A DNA stretch of 64,000 bases from Zobellella maritima (GTDB lineage Bacteria > Pseudomonadota > Gammaproteobacteria > Enterobacterales > Aeromonadaceae). Of the stretch, positions 27,713 through 36,063 are shown piece by piece. The stretch covers positions 62,001-126,000 of the forward strand of contig NZ_QCZE01000005.1 of NCBI RefSeq assembly GCF_003075035.1, read 5' to 3'. Under the pieces are notes generated by a model, which ran no database searches, was not told where the DNA came from, and saw only the letters and a list, made by a program, of their open reading frames with translations. Position 1 is the first letter of the stretch. The number at the start of each line of letters is the position of its first letter. The position numbers were made by a program, and so were the translations under genes.

Positions 27713-27958
27713 TTATTTTCTTCGCTCTGTCGGGACCGGATCGTGGCCGCTTGGACCTAAAGGGTGGCATTTTAATAGACGTTTGACGGTTAACCAACCG
27801 CCTTTTAAAAAACCTTGTAGCCGAATGGCTTCAATAGCGTATTGAGAGCAGGTGGGAGTGAAGCGGCACCTGGGTCCAAGCAGGGGACTGATGACCAGCT
27901 GATAAAGGCGGATCAGGCCTATGCTGAGCCATTGCAACGGCGAGAAAGGGTACGCCAT
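27713..27958 (-). CDS. yidD: Membrane protein insertion efficiency factor YidD
   Basis: This 81-residue protein has the YidD core [21 protein letters not shown] followed by the CSQYAIEA segment with its conserved Cys. It is thought to help YidC-dependent insertion. The gene overlaps the rnpA 3' end by 40 bases and ends 3 bases before yidC, so all three are co-transcribed and coupled. Confidence 0.95.
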   Translation of the reverse strand: MAYPFSPLQWLSIGLIRLYQLVISPLLGPRCRFTPTCSQYAIEAIRLQGFLKGGWLTVKRLLKCHPLGPSGHDPVPTERRK

Positions 27959-28281
27959 AGTCTATCCACCAGCTCGAACAATTCGTCATTGGGCACATCC
28001 CCTATGCCTTTCTTGGCGATCACGACAATATCAACGGCGGGCAGCTGATGTTGCTTGAGGCGGAAGGCTTCGCGGGCAACACGCTTGATCCGGTTGCGCC
28101 AAACAGCACGTTTCAAGGCTTTTTTGGGTACGGCAAGGCCCAGCCTGGGATGACCCAGTTCGTTTGGTTTGGCAAGCAGTGTGAGATGGGGAGATGCGGC
28201 TCTGACGGGGTTGTCGAAGACGTTTTTGAAATGTGCGGGAGTTAACAAGCGTAACTCCCGTGGGAAGGTGTGCCTGGCCAT
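27919..28281 (-). CDS. rnpA: Ribonuclease P protein component
   Basis: This 120-residue basic protein carries the RNase P signature [13 protein letters not shown] and ends in a C-terminal helix. It assists the catalytic RNA in 5' maturation of tRNA. The ATG shares its first base with the rpmH stop (TAATG), giving a 1-base overlap, and its 3' end overlaps yidD. The order rpmH-rnpA-yidD is universal in this group. Confidence 0.97.
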   Translation of the reverse strand: MARHTFPRELRLLTPAHFKNVFDNPVRAASPHLTLLAKPNELGHPRLGLAVPKKALKRAVWRNRIKRVAREAFRLKQHQLPAVDIVVIAKKGIGDVPNDELFELVDRLWRTLSRRCNGSA

Positions 28282-28415
28282 TAGGCGCTCAGACGGGCAC
28301 GACCTTTGGCGCGACGGGCAGCCAGTACTTTACGGCCATTTTTGGTAGCCATGCGAGTACGAAAACCGTGGCTGCGCTTGCGCTTCAAATTAGAAGGTTG
28401 AAAAGTGCGTTTCAT
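28281..28415 (-). CDS. rpmH: 50S ribosomal protein L34
   Basis: A 44-residue, extremely basic protein with the L34 sequence pattern [22 protein letters not shown]...[12 protein letters not shown]. The start is the ATG at 28415, and the stop TAA overlaps the rnpA ATG. A strong sigma-70 promoter lies about 100 bases upstream. In most gammaproteobacteria dnaA follows divergently within a few hundred bases; here about 7.6 kb intervenes. Confidence 0.98.
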   Translation of the reverse strand: MKRTFQPSNLKRKRSHGFRTRMATKNGRKVLAARRAKGRARLSA

Positions 28416-28511
28416 AGTAGTTATTACCGCTGTGTCAGTTTGCTGTACAGTTTGACCATGAACCCGATAGACGCATAAACATCACCGAGACGGCCCCACC
28501 AAAGAGGCCGA

Positions 28512-28540
28512 ATTCTAAACAGTTCTGGATATAACGTCAA
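28512..28540 (-). promoter_or_regulatory. Sigma-70 promoter of rpmH-rnpA-yidDC
   Basis: On the minus strand TTGACG (28535-28540) and TAGAAT (28512-28517) are separated by exactly 17 bases, a near-consensus promoter firing toward rpmH with a leader of roughly 90 bases. Confidence 0.85.
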
Positions 28541-28591
28541 TCGACATGGTGTTGATTGATGACCCCGGATGGTAAGTATTTCACCGGCCAG

Positions 28592-28679
28592 GATCGATCC
28601 CGGGATCCTCGGGGATCGCGGGGCAGAGATTATACAGCCCCCTGATACAGGTGCAACTAAAAGCGCAGGGATCCGGATC
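28592..28679. other. GATC-dense segment on the rpmH side of the inserted gene block
   Basis: Six GATC sites fall in 88 bases (starting at 28592, 28596, 28604, 28614, 28670 and 28676), with overlapping palindromes such as GATCCCGGGATC and GGGATCCGGATCCC. The segment is noncoding and sits between the rpmH promoter and the first gene of the intervening block. It resembles Dam/SeqA-rich replication-origin flanks. No consensus DnaA box is present (TTATACAGC has two mismatches). Confidence 0.4.
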
Positions 28680-28693
28680 CCGGCAGGGGCCGT

Positions 28694-29446
28694 TCAGGCA
28701 CCGCCGGTTTGCTCCGGCAGCACCTTGCGCAGGAAGGCGCGGGTGCGTGGATCGCTCGGGTTGGTCAGCAGCCTGGCCGGTGGCCCCTGTTCCACGATGC
28801 GGCCGCCATCCATGAAGATCACCCGATCCGCCACGTCCCGGGCGAAGCCTATTTCATGGGTAACCACCACCATGGTCTGATGTGCCAGTGCCAGCTTTTT
28901 CATCAGCCCCAGGACTTCTTCCACCCACTCGGGATCCAGTGCCGAGGTCGGCTCGTCAAACAACATCACCTTGGCATGGCTGGCCATGGCCCGGCCGATG
29001 CCGACCCGCTGCTGCTGGCCGCCGGACAGGGACGAGGGATAGGCGTCGGCCTTGTCCGCCAGGCCGATATCCGCGAGGATTCGCAGGGCTTCTTCCCTGG
29101 CTTCCTGTTTGGGGCGCTTCCAGACGGTGATCAGGCCTTCGGCAATATTGTCCCGGGCACTCTTGTTGGCGAACAGGGCATAGTTCTGGAACACGAAGGA
29201 AGTACGTTTGCGCAGCGCTATGGCTTCTTTATCCGTGTGCCTGGCCAGGTTAATCCAGAAATCGTCGATATCCAGGGTGCCTTCTTCCGGCGTTTCCAGC
29301 AGGTTCAGGCAGCGTAGCAGGGTGGACTTGCCGGTACCGGAAGGCCCCAGGATCACCACGATTTCGCCTTTTTTAATCTCCAGGTCTATGTTGTTGAGTA
29401 CGGTCTGGCCGTTGTAGATCTTGGTCAGATTGTGAAGTTTGATCAT
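28694..29446 (-). CDS. Polar amino acid (cystine-family) ABC transporter ATPase
   Basis: This 250-residue ATPase resembles TcyN/GlnQ. It has Walker [10 protein letters not shown], signature LSGGQQQR and Walker B VMLFDEP, followed by the switch [18 protein letters not shown]. It is the last gene of a tight binding protein-permease-ATPase operon, 7 bases after the permease. Cystine or a related polar amino acid is the likely substrate by similarity to the E. coli tcyJ-tcyL-tcyN system; other substrates are possible. Confidence 0.9.
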   Translation of the reverse strand: MIKLHNLTKIYNGQTVLNNIDLEIKKGEIVVILGPSGTGKSTLLRCLNLLETPEEGTLDIDDFWINLARHTDKEAIALRKRTSFVFQNYALFANKSARDNIAEGLITVWKRPKQEAREEALRILADIGLADKADAYPSSLSGGQQQRVGIGRAMASHAKVMLFDEPTSALDPEWVEEVLGLMKKLALAHQTMVVVTHEIGFARDVADRVIFMDGGRIVEQGPPARLLTNPSDPRTRAFLRKVLPEQTGGA

Positions 29447-29453
29447 GGCGGCC

Positions 29454-30119
29454 CTAATAAGCTGAATTCATACGACGCTCCAGACGGGTCTGGATATGGG
29501 TAAAGAAGATCACCACCAGCCAGTAGATAATGGCCACCGCGATAAAGGCTTCAAAAAACTTGAAGCTGCTGGACGCCTCTTTCTGGGCCGAGGCCATGAT
29601 CTCGGCCACGCCCAGGGTAAAGGCGAGGGAGGTGCTCTTGATCATGTCGATAAAATAGTTCATCAGCGACGGGGTGGCGATGCGTGCTGCCTGAGGCAGG
29701 ATAATGCGTTGCATCGCCTGCCAGCGGGTCATGCCGATACTCAGCGAGGCTTCCATCTGGCTCTTGTGGATACCCAGGATGGAGGCGCGGATCGACTCGG
29801 CCATATAGGCGGCGAAATGTAGGGTCAGACCGATTACCGCGGCACTGAAGGCGTTGAGTCCGATAAATATCGGCATGATCTGCGGCAGGCCGTAATACAG
29901 CAGGAACAGCTGCACCAGCAGCGGCGTGCCCCGGAAAAAGGAAATAAACAGCTTGGCCAGGGCATTGAGCAGTGGCAGCTCGAAGGTCCTGATCACCGCC
30001 AGCAGCACGGCGATGATCAGGGCAAACAGGAACCCGAGTAGCGCCATTTCCATGGTGGTGCCCAGGTACCCGAGCAGGATGGGAAACAGCGACAGGGTAT
30101 AGCCGAGGTCGAATTGCAT
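29454..30119 (-). CDS. Polar amino acid (cystine-family) ABC transporter permease
   Basis: The 221-residue permease has the HisM/TcyL family pattern: [43 protein letters not shown] and the coupling loop [26 protein letters not shown]. Five hydrophobic segments are visible. It is flanked within 7 bases by its binding protein and ATPase genes, so the three work as one importer. Confidence 0.91.
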   Translation of the reverse strand: MQFDLGYTLSLFPILLGYLGTTMEMALLGFLFALIIAVLLAVIRTFELPLLNALAKLFISFFRGTPLLVQLFLLYYGLPQIMPIFIGLNAFSAAVIGLTLHFAAYMAESIRASILGIHKSQMEASLSIGMTRWQAMQRIILPQAARIATPSLMNYFIDMIKSTSLAFTLGVAEIMASAQKEASSSFKFFEAFIAVAIIYWLVVIFFTHIQTRLERRMNSAY

Positions 30120-30124
30120 GGCCG

Positions 30125-30886
30125 TTACTTACTGGTGACGTCGACGCCGAGCCATTTTTCAGAGATATTCGCCAGGGTGCCGTCGGCACGCATCTCTGCC
30201 AGGGCAGCGTTCACTTCGGCCAGCAGCGCCTGCTGCTCGGGGCCCTTAACGAAGGGGAAGGCGTTCTCCAGGGTATCGAAGGGGGCGCCGGCTAGTTGCA
30301 GGGGCAGGCCGGATTCCTTGATCAGCTGGGCCGAACCGACGCGATCCATCACGAAAGCATCGATGCGGCCCAGTACCACGTCCTGTTCCAGATTAGTTTC
30401 GTAGGTGATGATGTTGATTTCATTGTTCACGTCATGGGCGCGCATCAGCTGTTCGAAGTTGGAGCCCAGGTTGACCGCCACCTTTTTGCCCTTGAGGTCA
30501 GCCAGACCCTGAATGCTGTCGTTGCCCTGCCGGACCACTATCTGGGCGCCATCATAGACATAGGGGTCGGCGAAGTCGTATTTGGCCAGGCGTTCCGGAG
30601 TAATGGTGATCTGGTTGGAAATGGTGTTGATGCGGCCGGTTTCCAGCATGCCAAACAGGCCGGAGAAGTTGGCGGTGACAAACTCCACATCATGCCCGGC
30701 GCGTTTGCCGATTTCTTTCCAGACGTCGACTTCGAAACCCTGCAGTTCATCCTGCTTCACGAAGGTGAAGGGGAAGTAGCGACCGGACATGCCGACCTTG
30801 ATGGTATCGGCCAGTGCGGCCGGGGCGTTGGCCAGGGTGGTCAGCAGCACAAGGGCGGTAACCAGGCTCTTCAGTGGATGACGCAT
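30125..30886 (-). CDS. Polar amino acid (TcyJ-like) periplasmic binding protein
   Basis: I start at the ATG at 30886 (MRHPLKSLVTALVLL), with GAGAG upstream; the longer frame to 30967 lacks a ribosome site. The protein is 253 residues with a signal peptide ending near ALA. The family pattern is clear (GFEVDVWKEIGKRAGHDVEF, ITITPERLAKYDFADPY, LKGKKVAVNLGSNFEQLMRA, GRIDAFVMDR). The tail SEKWLGVDVT is very close to that of E. coli TcyJ (FliY). It is the first gene of the importer operon, and cystine is the leading ligand candidate. Confidence 0.9.
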   Translation of the reverse strand: MRHPLKSLVTALVLLTTLANAPAALADTIKVGMSGRYFPFTFVKQDELQGFEVDVWKEIGKRAGHDVEFVTANFSGLFGMLETGRINTISNQITITPERLAKYDFADPYVYDGAQIVVRQGNDSIQGLADLKGKKVAVNLGSNFEQLMRAHDVNNEINIITYETNLEQDVVLGRIDAFVMDRVGSAQLIKESGLPLQLAGAPFDTLENAFPFVKGPEQQALLAEVNAALAEMRADGTLANISEKWLGVDVTSK

Positions 30887-31039
30887 AATATTCTCTCTAA
30901 TAAATGATGTCTGCCGGATCCTAAAGAACCAGGTCGGCAAGTGAAAGACGTATTTTTTATAAAGCATAACCCGAATGACCAGTATAATCTTTTGTAAAGT
31001 GCATCATTATTGAACTAATGTTGCATTATTATACAGCAC

Positions 31040-32026
31040 CTAGTATAGCTCGCCGGTTGCGTCCGGGGGCGGTGGGGCATGTTCCCGGGCGGGGGCGAGG
31101 CCGGGTCGTTCGCGCCCGTCATTGAGTAACCAGCGGATGAACTGGCGGGCCGCGGCCGAGGTATGGCGGTGACTGGGCTCCATCAGGGACAGAAACCCCT
31201 TGCTGGCCATGTGTTCTGGCAGGGCCTGCACCAGGGAGCCTTCTTTCAGGTAGGGAGCCAGCAGCCTGGACCAGCCGAGGGCGATGCCTTGTCCGGCCAG
31301 GGCGGCCTGCATCAGCAACTGGTAGCTGTTGGCCCTCAGGGTGCGTCTGGGCGCCTGATAAGGCTCTCCGACCGCCTGAAACCAGTCTTCCCAGGTCAGC
31401 CAGTCATGATAGAAATCCTCCACCACCAGCATGCTGTGCTGTTGCAGCATCTGCTGCGGGCTGAGCACCGGACCGGCCTGCAGCAGATAACCGGCGCTGC
31501 ACACGCAGATCACGTCTTCCTGTTCGAAGAGCGGAGTGATATGGACCCCCTCCGGCGCCATTTCACCGGGGATCTGATAATAGAGCGCCAGATCGAATTC
31601 ACTCAGATCAAGGCGGCGGGGATCTTCCATGGTCAGGATACGGATATCCAGCTGGGGACAGGCTTGATGTAATTCGGGCAGCTTGCGGGTCAGCCACATG
31701 GATGCCACCGTCGGGCTGGAAGCCAGGGTCAGTTGCAGCGCGCCCTGACGCCGGGTCAGGGCGGCGGTGCCGCTGGCCAGTTCCCGCAGCAGGCGTTGCA
31801 CCAGGCGGAAATAACTTTCTCCCGCCGGAGTCAGCTCGACTCCCAGGGCATCCCGTCGAAACAGCGGGCGACCCAGGGATTCCTCCAGGCGCTTTATTTG
31901 CCGGCTGATGGCGCTCTGGGTCAGGCTGAGCTCATTGGCTGCGTGGGTGAAGCTCTGGCTGCGGGCCGCGGCTTCGAAGGCCTGCAGGCAGTTAAGGGGA
32001 GGTAAGGGCTTGATCCGTTCGGACAT
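31040..32026 (-). CDS. LysR-family regulator (GcvA-like)
   Basis: The 328-residue protein has an N-terminal winged helix-turn-helix (QSFTHAANELSLTQSAISRQIKRLEESLG) and an effector-binding domain; the last 25 residues are Pro-rich and probably disordered. It lies 65 bases downstream of the hydrolase gene on the same strand and 153 bases upstream of the amino acid importer operon. It may control either or both. The likely targets are the upstream BCCT carrier and hydrolase, but this is inference from position. Confidence 0.88.
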   Translation of the reverse strand: MSERIKPLPPLNCLQAFEAAARSQSFTHAANELSLTQSAISRQIKRLEESLGRPLFRRDALGVELTPAGESYFRLVQRLLRELASGTAALTRRQGALQLTLASSPTVASMWLTRKLPELHQACPQLDIRILTMEDPRRLDLSEFDLALYYQIPGEMAPEGVHITPLFEQEDVICVCSAGYLLQAGPVLSPQQMLQQHSMLVVEDFYHDWLTWEDWFQAVGEPYQAPRRTLRANSYQLLMQAALAGQGIALGWSRLLAPYLKEGSLVQALPEHMASKGFLSLMEPSHRHTSAAARQFIRWLLNDGRERPGLAPAREHAPPPPDATGELY

Positions 32027-32091
32027 AGAAGCTTCCTGCGGCTGTCCTGTGCTGATAAACCCCTACCTTACTCCCAGCGGGTGGCCCAAGG

Positions 32092-34101
32092 CTACTGCGC
32101 GACCCTGGGAATACGGCTATCCCAGCATTTTTCGTGACACTGCTCCCCATTCAGCCAAGCAAGCTGCTTGCCACTCAGGTAGAAATGGTCCCGGTCACAG
32201 GACAACTGCAGCTCACTTTCCACCCTTACTTCCCACTCGTCCCGGCCGGCCCGGTACAGCCAATGGATATCGGCGCAGGTGGCATCGGGATCATAAGGAC
32301 GGGTACGGTATTCTTCGGTGGCTTTCTGCTCCACCCAGAGGCCGTGGTCCAGGAACCGATAGCTGCCCATGTCGTCGTCGATCCGCACGCAGACCTCGCC
32401 GCTGGCCACGTCCTCGCTGATGGTTCGCCTGGGGCTGGCTTCGCGCAGGAATTCCATGGCCACGGGAGGGGCCGCTTCCGGCGGCTGGAAGGGATTGTCG
32501 ATGGTCCCGCCCTGGAATACCGGCAGTTCCAGGCGCTGCAGGCCCGGGACCAGACTCAGGGTGGTAAGCCTGGGGCTGGGCCAGAGCAGGGGGAAATGGG
32601 CGGTGGCGATGGCGATGCGCAGCCGATGGCCGGCCGGCACCCGGTAACCGATATTGTCCAGTTCCACCTCGAATGCCATCTCCTCGCCGGGGATCGGTGG
32701 GGTAAGCCGGGCCGGATCATCGCGCAATGCCAGATTCAGGGTGCCGTAGCTTATCAGGGTGGCGCGGCCGTCCGGCGCTATATCATTCAGACGCACCGTG
32801 ACCTGGCCGCAGTCCTGATCGACCTTGCCCCGGAGCGCGACCCTGGGGTTGCCCAGCAGGGCCAGGGGGGCGGTCAGCGGTGCGCTGTCGAAACACAGGG
32901 AATGGGCATCGTCACGGCGCTGATCGGTGGGAAAGTCGGGACCGAACCAGATGGCACAGTACTCGCCGCCATGGACTCCGGTGGTGAGCGGAGAGCAGAC
33001 GGTGGCGATCCGGGTCAGTGAGTGCTCACCTTGCTCGAGTCCGCCGTCGGCCAGGCTAAAGTCCAGCCGTTCAACCTGGCTGCCGGGCCAGCCGTCGGTC
33101 CGCACCCAGTGGCCGGGCCGGTGAGCGCTCATGGCGGAAGGCGGCTGGGCATCCTGCAGGTAGAAGGTACATTCGGGCTCGTCCATGATGCCGGTGTCCA
33201 TGCCCTTCAGCCAGTGATCCCACCAGCGCAGGGCTTCCTGCAGGAAGCCGATGGCCGGATCCGGGATGGCGAAGTGGGGATACTTGTGGATCCAGGGACC
33301 GATCAGCGCCTTCTTCGGGCACTTGAGCCGTTCCATCATCCGTACCGGGGTATTGCGATAGGCATCGCCCCATCCCCCCACACAGTACACGGCAGCCTCG
33401 ATATCCCCGTAGTCTTCACAGATGGAGCCATGGGCCCAGTAGTCGTCCCTGAGCGAGTGCTGCAACCAGTTTTCGGCCAGCAGCGGCATGTTATCCAGAC
33501 GGTGTTTCCACATCGACTGCCAGGCATCGCCCACCAGCCGGGGATCCGGCACGGCGGCGGAAAAGCTCAGCATGGTCGCGGCCCAGCCCAGGTTTTCCAG
33601 CAGCAGGTTGCCGCCCTTGTAATGGATATCGTCCGCATAGCGATCGTCGGTGGAGCAGAGGGTGATGATCGCCTTCAGTGCTTTGGGTTTGCGTGCCGCC
33701 ACCTGCAGGCCGTTAAAGCCGCCCCAGGAGATGCCCATCATGCCGATATTGCCGTCGCACCAGGGCTGCCGGCAGAGCCAGTCGATTACCTCGAGGGCAT
33801 CGTCCTGTTCCTGCCGCAGATATTCATCCAGCATCAGTCCGTCGGACTCGCCGTTGCCGCGGATGTCCACCCGCACGCAGGCATAACCATGACCCGCCAG
33901 ATAAGGGTGGGTGAGGGCGTCGCGCACCGCGGTGCCGTCCAGCTTGCGGTAGGGCAGATATTCCAGGATGGCGGGCACCGGGTTCTGCTCGGCATCGGCG
34001 GGCAGCCAGATGCGGGCAGCCAGGCGGGTGCCATCCTTGAGGGGGATCAGCAGGTGTTCTATTTCGCGTACCTGGTAGGGAAACTCATGCTTGATTTGCA
34101 T
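32092..34101 (-). CDS. CocE/NonD-family serine hydrolase (X-Pro dipeptidyl-peptidase/cocaine esterase type)
   Basis: The 669-residue enzyme starts at the ATG at 34101 (MQIKHEFPYQVREIEHL), with AAGGA 10 bases upstream and overlapping the BCCT gene by 17 bases. The N-terminal alpha/beta-hydrolase domain carries the nucleophile GISWGG (Ser125), a second-strand Asp in GGWGD (Asp246) and His272 in GPWIH. The C-terminal half is the family's jelly-roll domain. Members hydrolyse esters or peptides with bulky acyl groups. Translational coupling to a quaternary-amine carrier suggests that it cleaves an imported ester or amide of a choline- or carnitine-like compound. That is a hypothesis; the fold is firm. 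Confidence 0.88.
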   Translation of the reverse strand: MQIKHEFPYQVREIEHLLIPLKDGTRLAARIWLPADAEQNPVPAILEYLPYRKLDGTAVRDALTHPYLAGHGYACVRVDIRGNGESDGLMLDEYLRQEQDDALEVIDWLCRQPWCDGNIGMMGISWGGFNGLQVAARKPKALKAIITLCSTDDRYADDIHYKGGNLLLENLGWAATMLSFSAAVPDPRLVGDAWQSMWKHRLDNMPLLAENWLQHSLRDDYWAHGSICEDYGDIEAAVYCVGGWGDAYRNTPVRMMERLKCPKKALIGPWIHKYPHFAIPDPAIGFLQEALRWWDHWLKGMDTGIMDEPECTFYLQDAQPPSAMSAHRPGHWVRTDGWPGSQVERLDFSLADGGLEQGEHSLTRIATVCSPLTTGVHGGEYCAIWFGPDFPTDQRRDDAHSLCFDSAPLTAPLALLGNPRVALRGKVDQDCGQVTVRLNDIAPDGRATLISYGTLNLALRDDPARLTPPIPGEEMAFEVELDNIGYRVPAGHRLRIAIATAHFPLLWPSPRLTTLSLVPGLQRLELPVFQGGTIDNPFQPPEAAPPVAMEFLREASPRRTISEDVASGEVCVRIDDDMGSYRFLDHGLWVEQKATEEYRTRPYDPDATCADIHWLYRAGRDEWEVRVESELQLSCDRDHFYLSGKQLAWLNGEQCHEKCWDSRIPRVAQ

Positions 34102-35686
34102 TGGCCTGCGTTCCTTTAAAAGAGTGTGAGGGAGTGTGCGAGTCGGCGACCTGGGTTGTGGCGTGGTCCGGCTCCAGCAGGGCCGGATTGGAGAGCCATC
34201 GCCACAGTGAGGCACTGGCCAGCAGTATGATGAACATGGCGGGCAGGCCACCCAGGTTGGACAGCATCTTGACGCCGTCCAGGCCGACAAAGGCCACCAT
34301 GATCCAGGACACCACACCGATAATGGAGCCCCACAATACTTTCATCGGCAGGCCGGTGTTGAGGTCGCTGTCTGCGGTCAGGCCCCGGGTGCAGAGGCTG
34401 CCGATGGCATCGGTGTTGGAGTCGGCGGCGGTCACATAAGAGACGTAGGCGATAAACAGCAGCAGCACAATCATCAGCTGGCTGCCCGGCAGCTGCTCGA
34501 ACAACCGGTACAGCACATGTTCCACGCCCTGGTTGTTGAGCACCTCGTTCAGCCCCGCCGCCTGGTGCATTTCCAGGTAGATGGCGGCACCGGAGAAGAT
34601 ACAGATCCAGGCAATGGCGAACAGGGAGGGGAACAGCAAGTTAATGCGGATGAACTCGCGCACCGTATAGCCGCGGGCGATCTTGCCGAGGAACAGGGCG
34701 CTGATGGGTGCCCAGGCAAACCAGACCGCCCAGTAGAAGATGGTCCACCACTGGGGCCAGGGATCGCCGGCGGCGGAACCGCTGAACAGGCTGCGGCTGA
34801 AGAAGCTGTCCAGATACAGGCCGAACGACTCGGCCCCCAGGGAGATCATGAAGACGCTGGGGCCGAAGGCAAAGACGAACAGGCCGAGGAACAACAGCAG
34901 CCAGGCATTGAGTGCCGACAACCGGGCGATGCCCTTCTTCAGGCCGCTGGCGGCGGACAGCACGAAGGTGAGTACGATGACGGCGATGATGACGCCGAGG
35001 CGCAGTGGGCTGGTGTCTCCCCCCAAGTACTGGCCCATGCCGCCGGCCAGGGTCAGGGCACCGGTGCCCAGGGATGAGGCCATGCCGGCCACCAGGGCAT
35101 AGAGGGCGATGGCGTCAATCATGCCGCCGAAACGGCGGGTGTTGCCGGCGCCCAGCACGGGTTCCAGCATGCTGCCGATGGAAAAGCGCTTGCGCTGATT
35201 ATAGAAGGCCAGGGCAAACACCAGGGAGGGAATGGTGTAGATGGCGTAGGGGGTAAAAGACCAGTGCAGGAACATGGTCGAAACCGAGAACAGAGCGGCA
35301 TCGGCAGAGCCGGGCTCGAGGCCGGCACTTTCGGGCGGTCCGTACAGATGATAGAGGGGCTCGGCCGTGGTCCAGAACAACACCCCTACCGCCAGGGTGG
35401 TGCACAGGGTGATGGAAAACCAGCGAAGCTTGGACAGCAGGGGTTCGGCGTTATCTCCGCCGATGCGGATCTTGCCCAGGGGGGAAAAATAAACGACCAC
35501 CGCCAGCACCAGCAGATAGAGGCTGCCGATATTAAACAGCCAGGAAAAATTCTGCAGGATGGCATTGTTCAATGCTTTGGTGGTGGCGAGGAAGGTATCC
35601 AGATCCAGGTAGCTGGTCACCAGGGCGGCGAGCAGCAGCAGGAAGGTGGGCCAGAATACCAGGGGCCTCAGATTGGTAGACAACAT
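34085..35686 (-). CDS. BCCT-family betaine/carnitine/choline-type transporter
   Basis: The product is 533 residues with about 12 hydrophobic segments. I use the ATG at 35686 (MLSTNLRPL), which has GGAG 8 bases upstream; the ATG six bases earlier is too close to that site. The BCCT core is clear: VGVLFWTTAEPLYHLYGPP, GMASSLGTGALTLAGGMGQYL and WWTIFYWAVWFAWAP. The signature normally reads YWxWW, and here one Trp is replaced (YWAVW). The glycine-rich helix normally reads GMGIG or GAGIG, and here it is CTTLAVG. These changes point to an unusual substrate or coupling ion. It is coupled to the hydrolase gene. Confidence 0.9.
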   Translation of the reverse strand: MLSTNLRPLVFWPTFLLLLAALVTSYLDLDTFLATTKALNNAILQNFSWLFNIGSLYLLVLAVVVYFSPLGKIRIGGDNAEPLLSKLRWFSITLCTTLAVGVLFWTTAEPLYHLYGPPESAGLEPGSADAALFSVSTMFLHWSFTPYAIYTIPSLVFALAFYNQRKRFSIGSMLEPVLGAGNTRRFGGMIDAIALYALVAGMASSLGTGALTLAGGMGQYLGGDTSPLRLGVIIAVIVLTFVLSAASGLKKGIARLSALNAWLLLFLGLFVFAFGPSVFMISLGAESFGLYLDSFFSRSLFSGSAAGDPWPQWWTIFYWAVWFAWAPISALFLGKIARGYTVREFIRINLLFPSLFAIAWICIFSGAAIYLEMHQAAGLNEVLNNQGVEHVLYRLFEQLPGSQLMIVLLLFIAYVSYVTAADSNTDAIGSLCTRGLTADSDLNTGLPMKVLWGSIIGVVSWIMVAFVGLDGVKMLSNLGGLPAMFIILLASASLWRWLSNPALLEPDHATTQVADSHTPSHSFKGTQANANQA

Positions 35687-36063
35687 AAACATCACTCCGT
35701 GACGGTGTTTGATAGATCCTCGGGTGGCCGGGCTGTGGGAAACAGCCCTTGTTGCGACAACCCGGCATGACATGCTGCGAGTTTGGCGAGTGGCGAGGAT
35801 CCGCTCAATCAATTTCTGGACATGGGGTCATGCCGCTGGATCATGAACGGGGCGGGATCCCTTTTCAGTCCCCGGGATCCTGACAAGCCCGGGGTGTGGG
35901 TAGCTTGTTTATAAAATAGTGGATCCTGTGTATGAGGTTGTGATGATCCTGGATAAGTCAAGGATCATATTTTCCAAGATCGGCACGATCCGGCTAGAGA
36001 TCGGCCCCTCGGCTAAGTAGAATAACCCCCCCTTGATCAGATCCCTTAATTGCAGGAGTTTAG
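35687..36063. other. Candidate oriC / dnaA control region with dense GATC sites
   Basis: This 377-base gap separates the BCCT and dnaA start codons. Twelve GATC sites lie between 35798 and 36043 (35798, 35839, 35856, 35876, 35922, 35945, 35963, 35978, 35987, 35999, 36035, 36040), several times the local background. That density is typical of gammaproteobacterial oriC or a SeqA/Dam-controlled dnaA promoter. An AT-rich patch lies at 35905-35920. DnaA-box-like sites are weak: TGTGTATGA at 35927-35935 has one mismatch to TGTGNAWAA, and CCTGGATAA has two. The absence of good boxes keeps the oriC call tentative. Confidence 0.45.
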
